From UBA7662 sp943369355 (GTDB taxonomy: Bacteria > Bacteroidota > Bacteroidia > UBA7662), in assembly GCA_943369355.1 (NCBI GenBank), contig CALRMX020000003.1:62001-126000 (forward strand): DNA of 64,000 nucleotides, in the 5' to 3' direction. The first letter of the stretch is position 1. Every line of letters starts with the position of its first letter. Below the pieces are notes generated by a model. It had not been told where the DNA came from and did not search any database. It was given only the letters and a program-made list of their open reading frames with translations. Positions 24,564 through 32,495 of the stretch are shown here, one piece after another. Position numbers and translations under genes: made by a program.

Positions 24564-25134
24564 GGTAGTAGTTTTTTAGTTGATTGAATTTTGTTGCATG
24601 CAGCACATCAATCTCAGAATCAAATACTTTTTCAGCTATTAAGTCATACTTCCCTTCAGAATTATCAAATATCATGACTTCATCTGCAATGGGTAAGTAT
24701 ATTTCGAATAAATTTTGGATTCCTCTTCTATATCGTCGTACAATTACTTCTGTTTCAATAGTATGGCCCCCCTCTAAAACTCTTGTTTTGACACGTTCAA
24801 TAGCAAGATTTACATTTTGAAGCCAGAAAAATAGAAGTGTGACGTTATATCCCTTTTCTTTTGCAAGGTATATTTTCGACCGATAGCTTTTCGTAGCTAA
24901 GGTTGTTTCAAATGCAAAATTCTCTTTGGTTTCGAGCAGGTCATTAATTCTTTCAAGCATGATTCGTCCGGCCTCGAACGAAACTTTTTCAGGCTGGAAA
25001 GGGGATAGTCCTTTTGCTATTTCATCAGCATTTACAAACTCCTTACAATCCAAAATCTCGGGCAAAATCGTAAAGGAGGCGGTCGTTTTACCTGCCCCGT
25101 TGCAACCTGCAATGATGTACAGTTCTTTCTTCAC
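24550..25134 (-). CDS. Zeta-toxin-like P-loop kinase
   Basis: A 194-residue protein with Walker A GCNGAGKTT (residues 10-18), NADEIAKGLSPF, and FETTLATKSYR as in zeta toxins/AAA_33 kinases, followed by RVKTRVLEGGHTI and RRYRRGIQNLF (substrate and lid Arg). Zeta toxins phosphorylate UDP-N-acetylglucosamine and stop cell-wall synthesis; members of this solo group may have other substrates. It is the leftmost cassette gene and overlaps a 48-residue possible antitoxin. There is no epsilon-like gene upstream. Confidence 0.88.
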   Translation of the reverse strand: MKKELYIIAGCNGAGKTTASFTILPEILDCKEFVNADEIAKGLSPFQPEKVSFEAGRIMLERINDLLETKENFAFETTLATKSYRSKIYLAKEKGYNVTLLFFWLQNVNLAIERVKTRVLEGGHTIETEVIVRRYRRGIQNLFEIYLPIADEVMIFDNSEGKYDLIAEKVFDSEIDVLHATKFNQLKNYYHENA

Positions 25135-25138
25135 TTAG

Positions 25139-25317
25139 ACAAAGATAGTCAAATCGAAAACGTCAGGTCTGTTGTGAATCGGCATTTCAAATAAAGTCAG
25201 TCGCCCTTACCCGTGGGACATGTCACATAACACGTGATTCTGCCTCAATCAACCACAGCCGGTCCGTCTACTGACGGATTACCCCGCATTATGCAAATCA
25301 CGAGGTATTGGCTAGCG
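25139..25317 (-). repeat. Cassette-array intergenic repeat
   Basis: Contains GGGACATGTCACATAACACG, also found in variant form near 26896, and CGGATTACCCCGCATTATGC, which recurs as CGGATCACCTCGCATTACGC at 29440. It ends GCGTTATTCG at the VapC-like gene stop, so the inverse-core-like arm supplies that gene's TAA. Confidence 0.55.
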
Positions 25318-25731
25318 TTATTCGAGGGAGTTCAAGTATTGCTCAGCAGTGAAAACGCTAATTTCTGCTTTACGAAAGTCCTTTAGATTTCTTGTCAGTA
25401 ATATTTCAATCTTATTTTCGATCGCCGAGTAATACTGTATTGCGTCTTCAAAGTCCTTAAATTCTGATGATAAGGCCAACTCAATCGTTTTATCATTTAC
25501 GGCAAGTATTGAAACCAATGTCTTGAATTTAAGAAGAAGTTTTCTCGCTTGCGCTCCATGGTATTGTCGAGACAAAACATAATGTACATTAGAAAACGAC
25601 AAAGAGGAAACAAATAGCTTTAAAGACCCTTCGTCTGCTAAAGAAAACAGTTCTGCTGCTGCATGATAATGTGGTTGTCTACCAGTAAGTAAGTCAAGGA
25701 TAATGTCTGAGTCTACAAAAATCTTGTCCAT
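25318..25731 (-). CDS. PIN-domain toxin (VapC-like)
   Basis: A 137-residue PIN ribonuclease. The first acidic residue lies in IFVDSDIILDLLTGR, the central Glu/Asp region in SSLSFSNVHYVLSR, and the third acidic cluster in EFKDFEDAIQYYSAIE. It follows its antitoxin with a single-base gap, the usual antitoxin-first order on the minus strand. PIN toxins cleave tRNA or rRNA. The stop codon TAA lies inside the flanking GTTATTCG repeat arm. Confidence 0.92.
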   Translation of the reverse strand: MDKIFVDSDIILDLLTGRQPHYHAAAELFSLADEGSLKLFVSSLSFSNVHYVLSRQYHGAQARKLLLKFKTLVSILAVNDKTIELALSSEFKDFEDAIQYYSAIENKIEILLTRNLKDFRKAEISVFTAEQYLNSLE

Positions 25732-25732
25732 A

Positions 25733-25978
25733 CTATTTATACTTATTCATTAAATAGTCTGCATAGTCATTTTTGTGCTCGTAATCTAAAGGCAAATCAA
25801 TAACTCCAGAAAGACTTTTAACCAGCGGAGTTATTTTTCTCTTATCCTTTTTGTCCTCTGTAATCTTCTGCAAATAATTCTCAATCAAAGCCGAAAGACT
25901 CGTTTTTTTTGATTTAGCATAGTCTTTGGCTTTCTCAATAACCTCTTGGTCTAATTTTAATGTGAGTTTGCTATCCAT
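25733..25978 (-). CDS. Ribbon-helix-helix antitoxin (DUF6364-like)
   Basis: An 81-residue protein starting MDSKLTLKLDQEVIEKAKDY, a ribbon-helix-helix DNA-binding start, followed by AKSKKTSLSALIENYL. The Lys-rich linker and hydrophobic C-terminus (DLPLDYEHKNDYADYL) fit the toxin-neutralising tail. It precedes the PIN toxin by one base and probably autoregulates the pair. Confidence 0.88.
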   Translation of the reverse strand: MDSKLTLKLDQEVIEKAKDYAKSKKTSLSALIENYLQKITEDKKDKRKITPLVKSLSGVIDLPLDYEHKNDYADYLMNKYK

Positions 25979-26194
25979 TTCCGTAGCCTTTAAAACTGTA
26001 CGTACAAATATATCTGAAATAATACGGCTTTGTAGGCTTTGCTTATGTGGATTTTTTCAAACGAATGTCAGTAACGTTCTCGAGCCTGGCGCAGTTGGCT
26101 CGTTTGAAACGTTTAATTGTCGAGCTAAGATACATAAATTACGGAAACGAAATGGTAAAACACTGAACGCAGCGCCAATTGCCGCCAAGCAAAT
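25979..26194 (-). repeat. Cassette-array intergenic repeat with nested hairpin
   Basis: TTTCAAACGA (26055-26064) pairs with TCGTTTGAAA (26100-26109), with CGAGCC/GGCTCG nested at the inner end. The right part ends GCCGCCAAGCAAATGTTAGCG, the arm of the next cassette. Confidence 0.55.
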
Positions 26195-26195
26195 G

Positions 26196-26621
26196 TTAGC
26201 GGGTCGTACCTTTCCCGAAAATATATTGTGTCAAAGTAAGAATCTTTGTCCTCCCAACTTTCTTGAGGTCAATTAAATCCTTATCGCCTGTCAATAAGTA
26301 ATTAGCATTGCTGTCTAATGCTAGTGAAAGTAAGAAGTTGTCTTTGGGATCTCTGCATGCGGCAGATTGAGATGTCACGTGAACAAACTCTGCATGGAGG
26401 TTGATTTGATGTAGAAGAGATTCTAAGTCGGCAACATTAAAGTACTTTTTCAGTTTAGGTCTTCTCGCTACTTCGATAAATTCCTCAAGTAACTCTTGAC
26501 TGAATAAAACTGTAACAGATTGGTCTATGAAAAACTTTTCAAGTCCGGAGTTTCTTGATGACAACAAGAAACTAATCCAAAGATTTGTGTCGATAATAAT
26601 CCTATCCTTTTTTCTCCTCAT
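26196..26621 (-). CDS. PIN-family putative toxin (COG1569-like)
   Basis: A 141-residue PIN ribonuclease starting MRRKKDRIIIDTNLWISFLL (first Asp), with SQELLEEFIEVARRPKL in the middle and CRDPKDNFLLSLALDSNANY giving the DPKDN acidic cluster of the COG1569 group. A start eight codons earlier is possible but would overlap the antitoxin further. The gene's stop TAA is part of the inverse-core arm GTTAGCGGG (26195-26203), which is matched by CCCGCCAAC at 26877-26885. Confidence 0.9.
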   Translation of the reverse strand: MRRKKDRIIIDTNLWISFLLSSRNSGLEKFFIDQSVTVLFSQELLEEFIEVARRPKLKKYFNVADLESLLHQINLHAEFVHVTSQSAACRDPKDNFLLSLALDSNANYLLTGDKDLIDLKKVGRTKILTLTQYIFGKGTTR

Positions 26622-26823
26622 AACGCTTAGCTCTGACAAGTTCAACTTCCTTAGTTATTTGGTCTAAGGTTGGAATGTCTATTGCCGCTTTCTTACGGAG
26701 CTTTGAAACAACCTTCATAAACTCGTCCTCTTGTTTGTCTTTGATGGATATAAGATTCAAGTCCGCAAGGTCTCTCAGAAGCTTTGTTGCTTTAGGATTT
26801 AATATGTCTATTTCAAGTGTCAT
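26602..26823 (-). CDS. Antitoxin of the PIN pair
   Basis: A 73-residue protein (MTLEIDILNPKATKLLRDLA ... KKAAIDIPTLDQITKEVELV) that overlaps the PIN toxin start by 20 bases. Small helical proteins of this type with a C-terminal ...EVELVRAKRY tail commonly accompany COG1569 toxins. I start at the internal ATG because a longer frame extends into the intergenic repeat. Its DNA-binding mode is not evident. Confidence 0.8.
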   Translation of the reverse strand: MTLEIDILNPKATKLLRDLADLNLISIKDKQEDEFMKVVSKLRKKAAIDIPTLDQITKEVELVRAKRYEEKKG

Positions 26824-26869
26824 CGAAGTCAAATATAGTACTTTTTTTTCTTTTGTCTTAGGTATGCCC

Positions 26870-26976
26870 GCCAACGGCAGTTTCCCGCACCCGCGGGACA
26901 TGTCACGTAGAACGTGATGCTGTCTCAAAACCTCGGTTACTCATCAAAAGATAAGGCATTTTAACGGCTTGCAAGC
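26870..26976 (-). repeat. Cassette-array repeat with cassette arm CCCGCCAAC
   Basis: Arm at 26877-26885 pairs with GTTAGCGGG at 26195-26203, bracketing the PIN pair. The following GGGACATGTCACGTAGAACG is a variant of the element at 25208. Confidence 0.6.
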
Positions 26977-27246
26977 GTGCTTGGTAAAATTGTGTTCGCC
27001 AAGGATTATGCAAATTTTCTGTTGGCAGTGGGGGGGCTATGGAAGGCTGCAGCTACAAAAAGGCTCAACAGTAGGGGAATGAAAAGCGCTAACAAACACG
27101 TGCTATTGAGTGCACTCACTTACAACCTCAAAAAACTAATTAAATTCTCAAGACCGAAATTATTTACACCGACCATAGCACTGCAAAAAATAGAAGGACA
27201 AATACATTCCTATTTTTTAAGCTCGATACTCACCCCCAGGACCTAA
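26977..27246 (+). pseudogene. IS1182-like transposase C-terminal remnant
   Basis: The only plus-strand coding remnant inside the array. The 89-residue frame contains AAATKRLNSRGMKSANKHVL and TYNLKKLIKFSRPK, the C-terminal end typical of IS1182-family (DDE) transposases. The N-terminal and catalytic parts are missing and no terminal inverted repeats are visible, so it is a dead fragment. It shows that an insertion sequence once entered the array. Confidence 0.75.
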
Positions 27247-27403
27247 TACCCTCCTTCTGAGAAACCTTCAATTTGGGTAATAAAAATACACGCATAAAAC
27301 TAAGTGCGTTTAAATCGAAGCAAAAGAAGCCAAAGAATCAGCTCATAGCCCAATTTTCTTTAAATAAATTGAGGTTGTGCAACAGTTACCCGTGTTATAG
27401 GGC
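27247..27403 (-). repeat. Intergenic remnant ending in cassette arm GTTATAGGGC
   Basis: Holds AATTGAGGTTGTGCAACAGT (27367 on), repeated at 37386, and the arm GTTATAGGGC at 27394-27403, perfectly complementary to GCCCTATAAC at 28336-28345. The rest is AT-rich without a recognisable gene. Confidence 0.65.
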
Positions 27404-27409
27404 GTTTTT

Positions 27410-27826
27410 CTATTCATTCCCAATTCCAGTTTTGTTAATGTGTTCGAGTAATGCGTTTTCTAAATCGTCACAAACTTCCCAAAATTTATTATCCATTTCT
27501 TCAATGTCAGATTCTAATTGACTTTCAGGAAATTTGTCTAATTGCTCTTGTCTGGCATCTGGTCCCACAGGCACACCTAGTGGGAAATATGTCTGGTTGA
27601 ATTTTCTCAGTAGTTCAGCTACAGCTGCAAAGTTGAGAAATTCTAAGTCCTTAATTGTGTCTGCATTTTTGTCGGCACCACTGTTCATATAATGATCCCA
27701 TAATCCGTCTGTTGTCAGTGGTTCAATATTAAACCATATACGTTGGTTACGTGTCAACTTTTCATAGTCTGAAAATCCAGTGTCAACAATTTTTTCCCAA
27801 GCTTGTTGCGCTTCTTCTCTTGTCAT
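27410..27826 (-). CDS. DUF4375/DMP19-like cassette protein
   Basis: A 138-residue acidic cytosolic protein: LTRNQRIWFNIEPLTTDGLW, GADKNADTIKDLEFLNFAAV and a C-terminal helix EMDNKFWEVCDDLENALLEH. The layout resembles DUF4375 proteins, with moderate certainty. It is the second gene of a two-gene cassette, 21 bp after the 154-residue gene, ending next to the perfect arm at 27394. Confidence 0.6.
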   Translation of the reverse strand: MTREEAQQAWEKIVDTGFSDYEKLTRNQRIWFNIEPLTTDGLWDHYMNSGADKNADTIKDLEFLNFAAVAELLRKFNQTYFPLGVPVGPDARQEQLDKFPESQLESDIEEMDNKFWEVCDDLENALLEHINKTGIGNE

Positions 27827-27847
27827 TGTTACTTGTCGATTTTGCTG

Positions 27848-28312
27848 TTAATTAAATTCCGGTATTCTCAGTTTTATGAAATTCTCCTTGATAATTTCTG
27901 TCTGCGAAATTTCTATAGCCTGCTCGTCCCGCTCGTCTGCTTTCCACTTTGTCAGGGCGTGAACTACAAATTCTTTGCAATTGCTCATTCCTTTTGGAGT
28001 CTTTGCATTTTCAAAGTCAGTCCAGATTGTTATTTCAAGAACTTCCAATTTTGTCAAGTCACAATTGTGTCTAGCAAAATGGTCAGGCAGCCAGTCCAGA
28101 TAATCATTAAGCAATTCACCACTTTCTTTTGTCCTTGCGCTTGTTGGAAAAATTGTCTTGTCAATGAAGTCAAAAGTCGCTTTTGGTTCGTGCTTTAGAT
28201 TATAAAGGTCAATGAGAACATTTACTGCAAGTCGTCCGCTTTTCATGTAGTCAATGCTCATGAAAGAATGTGCGAAATTGTTAATTGCTGATTTGTAGTT
28301 CTTAAATTTCAT
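27848..28312 (-). CDS. Hypothetical cassette protein
   Basis: A 154-residue protein beginning MKFKNYKSAINNFAHSFMSI, with a central DWLPDHFARHNCDL and WTDFENAKTP. I have a general memory of similar short proteins starting MKF(K)NYKSAI.NF.HSF in Bacteroidota, but no assigned function. No signal peptide or membrane segment. Its start lies 23 bases from the core-like arm at 28336-28345, as expected for a cassette gene. Confidence 0.8.
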   Translation of the reverse strand: MKFKNYKSAINNFAHSFMSIDYMKSGRLAVNVLIDLYNLKHEPKATFDFIDKTIFPTSARTKESGELLNDYLDWLPDHFARHNCDLTKLEVLEITIWTDFENAKTPKGMSNCKEFVVHALTKWKADERDEQAIEISQTEIIKENFIKLRIPEFN

Positions 28313-28335
28313 TGTCTGTTGTATCGTCCTGAAAT

Positions 28336-28696
28336 GCCCTATAACATGTTTATTTCCGAAGATTTGTATCGCTTATACGCCCCAATCGGGAGCAAAAGCG
28401 AAGCTTCGTTTCGTAAAGCAATGTAACAAACCGCATACAAAGTACAATACATGAGCACCGAATCTACAAGCCTCGGCGGCTGGGTAGTCGGTGCACGGCT
28501 CGGGTTTTCGCTGTATCCGGCGATTGCGTGTATTGAACGCTCAAGGTTTTGGGCTAGCGCTATGTGGATTTAAGAGCACCAAACTTGATCGCCAGCACGA
28601 TGTTCTAAAGTACGAAAAGGTTTCCAACTAGCACTAAAACCACCATTGCAGCCACGCAGCTTGCAAATGTAGGAAATGCGTGTGATGCGTAATTAT
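28336..28696 (-). repeat. Long attC-like site 1
   Basis: Starts with arm GCCCTATAAC and ends with CGTAATTAT of the next cassette. Carries the AAAAGCGAAGCTTCGTTTCG module (28394 on), the barrel-gene-tail module (28480-28530) and the GCACCAAACTTGATCGCC half-site. On the plus strand the tail module still reads GARLGFSLYP. Confidence 0.7.
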
Positions 28697-28698
28697 TC

Positions 28699-29328
28699 TC
28701 ATCTTGGTTGTATTTCGTTAAAGGTCTTTGTCTGCTCGTCAAATATGTAAATTATAGGTTTGCAGTAAAAGCAGTCGTCATAAAAGCCACTAGTGTCTGG
28801 CGGATTTACAATAAGCATTCTGCTGTCAGTTCGAAAGTCATAACCTAATGAAGCACCTGGAGAGTCGTAAATTTTTCCCGTTCGCCTATCTAAAAGCAAA
28901 CTACTTTGGCAAGGTGAGCCATAACCCCAATAGACAAAAGTGAAGTGTCCTGCGAAATTAGAGGTGTCCGCACGATATGCTTCTTTTAGCCTTGTCCTAA
29001 AGTTCTTAGCGCCCTTCTTTGAGTTAAAGTCAAGGTCTGCATATTTCTTATGGTCAATTGAGCTTACCTTGAAGTCGTCAAATTTAATGTAAGGTTCAAA
29101 CTTTATTGAAGAGTAAGCAATTTTGTCTTTGTCTAAAGTTGTGTCACCGTATAATTTTAGATTTTCAGTTTCGTAAACTACGTCAATGGTCGGTGGAGAA
29201 TTTTTTGTTTGCGCTTTAGTCAAGCTGTCTTGTTCAATTATATTTTTTTCGACCGTCACAGATTTACCATTGTCTTTACAGGAAAAGGTCAAAATGGACA
29301 AGGTCAAGATTGCGATTACAGTCTTCAT
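28699..29328 (-). CDS. Cassette lipoprotein of unknown function
   Basis: A 209-residue predicted lipoprotein with leader MKTVIAILTLSILTFSCKDN (lipobox Cys17). A linker rich in Asn/Lys/Thr follows, then a compact domain with YWGYGSPCQSSLLLDRRTGK and DDCFYCKPIIYIFDEQTK; the paired Cys suggest disulfides in the periplasm or on the surface. No family recognised. The cassette arms CGTAATTAT (28688-28696) and ATAATTACG (29329-29337) abut stop and start. Confidence 0.82.
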   Translation of the reverse strand: MKTVIAILTLSILTFSCKDNGKSVTVEKNIIEQDSLTKAQTKNSPPTIDVVYETENLKLYGDTTLDKDKIAYSSIKFEPYIKFDDFKVSSIDHKKYADLDFNSKKGAKNFRTRLKEAYRADTSNFAGHFTFVYWGYGSPCQSSLLLDRRTGKIYDSPGASLGYDFRTDSRMLIVNPPDTSGFYDDCFYCKPIIYIFDEQTKTFNEIQPR

Positions 29329-29475
29329 ATAATTACGTACAACGATTTTGCGCTTGATGCAGCTGCGGCATCAACCAGCACTGAATCCGTCAGTTGACGG
29401 ACACAAAGCTCCAAGTTTGCACAGCCTGTCTGTCGGCTGACGGATCACCTCGCATTACGCAAAACACGTGTTAGC
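29329..29475 (-). repeat. Short attC-like site 2, well-preserved hairpin
   Basis: About 147 bases that fold as a whole: ACGATTTTGCGCTTGATGC at the left is largely complementary to GCATTACGCAAAACACGTGT at the right, and CGTCAGTTGACGG lies inside. Ends with GTTAGCA (29469-29475), the arm of the next cassette. Confidence 0.75.
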
Positions 29476-29495
29476 AGTAGTGCTTTCTAGTCTGT

Positions 29496-29948
29496 TCATT
29501 GATGTGTATTAATATTGGTCGTCTTAATTGTCTGGTTAAATATAAAACTAAATGTTACTAAAATTGGTAAAGCCAACCAAGCTGTAAAAACTAATTCAAG
29601 TCCATTCTGTCCGTCAGTAACATAACACAATGTTTGTCCACTTGTAAATAATGGTGTCAGGCTTGATTGAATAAAAAAGTATTCGAACAAATTAAAAAAT
29701 GTCAGTCGTGTTTTTAATGATTGCAATTTGTCAACAGTCAAATTAGTTATGTGTCGATAAAACAAACAAGGTAAAATAAGTCCTGCGATAATTGTTGTCG
29801 TCCAAATAATTGTCCAAGCTGTCGAACACTCAATGCCAAAGTTGCTTAGAAGCATTTGAAGTCCTAAAAGTCCGATTGCCGTAAAACCTGGAATGAATAG
29901 TCCAACGATTGCAAAAATTAGTGTCGGTTTTGTAAAGTTGAATTTCAT
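29496..29948 (-). CDS. Cassette membrane protein
   Basis: A 150-residue protein with about four hydrophobic segments (around 10-32, 42-64, 85-105, 118-140) and short polar loops. No family recognised. The cassette is bracketed by GTTAGCA (29469-29475) and TGCTAAC (29994-30000). Several array genes encode membrane or secreted proteins, and this may reflect host-cell-surface functions. Confidence 0.78.
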   Translation of the reverse strand: MKFNFTKPTLIFAIVGLFIPGFTAIGLLGLQMLLSNFGIECSTAWTIIWTTTIIAGLILPCLFYRHITNLTVDKLQSLKTRLTFFNLFEYFFIQSSLTPLFTSGQTLCYVTDGQNGLELVFTAWLALPILVTFSFIFNQTIKTTNINTHQ

Positions 29949-29993
29949 TTTCGTTCAATATTGTCTTTTAGTTGTGTCGTCTCCAAGCATTAA

Positions 29994-30316
29994 TGCTAAC
30001 TTGTTTATATGCGAAGCTTTCTATCGCTTCAACACCCCCAATCCCGAGCAAAAGCGAAGCTTCGTTTCGTTAGGCAATGTAACAAACGGCATACGAAGTA
30101 CAAAATACAATCAACGAATCAGCGTATGTCGGCCGCTGGGTAGCCGGCGCCCGACTCGGCTTTTCGCTGCATCCGAGGTATTGAGTGAATTGAACGCTGA
30201 GCGGTTTGGGGCTTGGAGCAGCTGCGGGATCATCCAGCGCTGAATCCGTCAGTTGACGGACACAAAACTTGATTTAACCACTGAACCGCCACTTTTGGGT
30301 AGGTGCTGTTAGCAGC
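29994..30316 (-). repeat. Long attC-like site 3 with the best barrel-gene-tail copy
   Basis: Arms TGCTAAC and GTTAGCAGC at the ends. The segment 30139-30184 matches the last 46 bases of the barrel gene at 44 positions, including the stop codon, and similarity continues into the following 31 bases. Confidence 0.75.
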
Positions 30317-30327
30317 TGCCTTTCTTG

Positions 30328-31365
30328 TCACAAACTTTGCACAAATTCTTTAAACTTTGGCCAATAAATTTCAGGCTCTTGCAAAAATCCATTGTGTCCA
30401 CTACGTTGCAAAATAACTTTTTGTTTGTTTGTGCTTTGTACTTTATTATACAAACTGTCTGCAACCGCTGGTGGGGCAATAAAGTCGTATTTACCCCAAA
30501 GAATTAATAAAGGAATATTTATTGTTGAAACTACATCTTCATAATGCTTTTTATAAGCTTCCTTTTCAATTTCGTTCTTACTATTACTAAAAAGATTAAA
30601 TGCTAATGCTGTAAATGGGGCATTGTTTGTTTGTGATTCATTCCAAAAAACATTCACGGTGTTGAATTCAACTTTTACAACGGTGTCTATTAGATATTCA
30701 GCATCACCCAAAAGGTCATTATATTTTTTTGCAACGTCATAATTATTAGCTGGGTCATTTGCCTGTACATAAGATACAATTTCTTGCCACGTTGCAACAT
30801 TTTTATTTTGAGCTATTTGTTGGTTTCCGATAGTTATTGCCATTGGTTTCATTTCTCTGTCTTGCAAATGAAAATCGTGAGGACTATCAGAATTTATCCA
30901 TCCAGCAACAATTTGTTGATTATTGCCAGTAGTTAAAAAGGCTGTTGTAACTATTCCGCCCCAACTCTCACTGAATAAAATTATTTTTTGGTTGTTTCCG
31001 TAGCGGTGTTTTAAAACAGCAACCGTTTTTCTTATACCTTCTGCATAGTCATCAATAGTGTAATTGAAATTATTACTCTGTGATGCTCCTGCTATTGGTT
31101 GGTCTAAATAGGCTACGGCAAAGTCTGGCTCAATTCTCTCTTGCATTTCTTTTAAGTAACTTAAGTAGTAAGAAGAACCACCAGGACCACCGTGAACTGT
31201 CAGAATAATTTTGCCAGAAAGAGTATTACCTTTTACTTGTACTCTTTGGCTTCCGTTACTATTTTCCACATAAAATGTTTCGTTAGTTTTGGAACTCAAT
31301 TCAATTTTCTCTTTTTGGCAAGAGGCTATGATTAATGCTAGGATTATTGAGATGTATCTTTTCAT
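30328..31365 (-). CDS. Alpha/beta hydrolase lipoprotein (proline-iminopeptidase-like)
   Basis: A 345-residue hydrolase with a lipoprotein leader (ISIILALIIASCQKEK). The oxyanion segment is VHGGPGGSSYYLSYL and the nucleophile elbow SESWGG (G-x-S-x-G type with Ser replacing the first Gly). C-terminal ILWGKYDFIAPPAVA holds the acid and SGHNGFLQEPE the His. Such HGGPGG proteins include prolyl iminopeptidases. It overlaps the preceding gene by 4 bases and shares the cassette GTTAGCAGC ... GCTGCTAAC. Confidence 0.88.
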   Translation of the reverse strand: MKRYISIILALIIASCQKEKIELSSKTNETFYVENSNGSQRVQVKGNTLSGKIILTVHGGPGGSSYYLSYLKEMQERIEPDFAVAYLDQPIAGASQSNNFNYTIDDYAEGIRKTVAVLKHRYGNNQKIILFSESWGGIVTTAFLTTGNNQQIVAGWINSDSPHDFHLQDREMKPMAITIGNQQIAQNKNVATWQEIVSYVQANDPANNYDVAKKYNDLLGDAEYLIDTVVKVEFNTVNVFWNESQTNNAPFTALAFNLFSNSKNEIEKEAYKKHYEDVVSTINIPLLILWGKYDFIAPPAVADSLYNKVQSTNKQKVILQRSGHNGFLQEPEIYWPKFKEFVQSL

Positions 31366-32045
31366 TTGATATTTCTATTAAAACGTTTATATGAACTTGT
31401 TCTCTTAGGAAATTTCGGATTAGTAATCCTTACTCCCATTTCTAATGTAGGCCTTACATATATGTAATTATTGTAAGGTAGCATAAGTATTAAATTGGGT
31501 CTTATAAACACTTTTAGGGGTATAGGTTTTGCTTGTTTACTAAAATCTTTACCAATAGAAAAAGCTAATTGGGAATTAAAATACCAATATCCTGCAAATT
31601 TATTTTGACTAACATCACCGTTATTGTCAACTTTATAAGTAGTGCCACCAAGAATAGTCCTGCTTAAACCAATTTGTGGCTCAACATCAAAAAACCAATT
31701 GTGAGAATTTGTTCTTCGGTATAAGTAGCCGATAGAGAGTAAATAATTACTATGAAATGTCTTGTGGTAGTAATATGATAAATTGGAAGTCAGAAACTGC
31801 TCTCTTGTTTTTTTGATTTTTGCGTTTTTATAAAATTCTTTTTTAGTAAGTGGTAATTCAACACCAATAGCCATACCTGGGTGCTTAATGGTCGCCAAGT
31901 AAGATAGTTTTAAATTAAGACTTGTGGTGTCTTTAGATACTGCTGTTCGAGACCAGCGTTGGGCCTTTATTTTTGTTGGTAAAACGAGAACAAGGAGTAA
32001 ACAAAAAAGTCCCGTGATATATTGATTATTTAATACTCTTTTCAT
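31362..32045 (-). CDS. Exported beta-rich cassette protein
   Basis: A 227-residue protein with a hydrophobic leader (GLFCLLLVLVLPTKIKAQ) and many Tyr/Phe-rich alternating segments (YLYRRTNSHNWFFDVEPQIG, YIYVRPTLEMGVRI), compatible with a small outer-membrane barrel. No family recognised. Its last four bases overlap the hydrolase start (ATGA), so the two travel as one two-gene cassette. Confidence 0.8.
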   Translation of the reverse strand: MKRVLNNQYITGLFCLLLVLVLPTKIKAQRWSRTAVSKDTTSLNLKLSYLATIKHPGMAIGVELPLTKKEFYKNAKIKKTREQFLTSNLSYYYHKTFHSNYLLSIGYLYRRTNSHNWFFDVEPQIGLSRTILGGTTYKVDNNGDVSQNKFAGYWYFNSQLAFSIGKDFSKQAKPIPLKVFIRPNLILMLPYNNYIYVRPTLEMGVRITNPKFPKRTSSYKRFNRNIK

Positions 32046-32095
32046 GATGTCTTTAGCGTGAATAATGTGTTATTATTGTAATGTCGTCTAAGGTT

Positions 32096-32470
32096 GCTGC
32101 TAACTCGTTCATTCGCGAAGCTCTCTATCGCCTATACGCCCAAATCAGATGCAAAAGCGAAGCTTCGTTTCGGAAAGCAATGTAACAAACAGCATACAAA
32201 GTTCAATACATGAGCGCCGAATCGACAAGCCTAGGCCGCTGGGTAACCGGTGCACGATTCGGGTTTTCGTTGTATCCGGGGGATTGCGTGTATTGAACGA
32301 TCGAGGTTTTGGCGCTTGCCGCAGGTGGGAATTAGGAGCACCGCAATTGATCGCCAGCGGGATGAATTAAAGTGCGAAAAGGTTTGATTTTAGTAGTAAA
32401 ACCCACATTGCAGCATCTCATCCCGAATGTACGTGTAATGCGTGATGGCACTCGTTCAAGCAACATTAAG
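32096..32470 (-). repeat. Long attC-like site 4
   Basis: Begins with arm GCTGCTAAC. Contains the GCAAAAGCGAAGCTTCGTTT module, a diverged barrel-tail copy (GTAACCGGTGCACGATTCGG) and the CTTGCCGCAGGTGGGAATTA half-site shared with 34202. The region 32046-32495 holds no gene. Confidence 0.65.
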
Positions 32471-32495
32471 TCTTGAATCAAATTACTCGTATTTT

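Noticed and set aside
27373..27383. GTTGTGCAAC as a further Zur-type operator (also near 37392)
   Set aside because: The half-sites are closer together than in TTGCAAC-N3-GTTGCAA and inverted in order; both copies belong to the cassette-site repeat.
28441..28575. Short plus-strand ORF in the repeat (starts ATGAGCACCGAATC)
   Set aside because: It is the barrel-gene-tail module read in frame; copies elsewhere carry stops and shifts, so it is not a functional gene.
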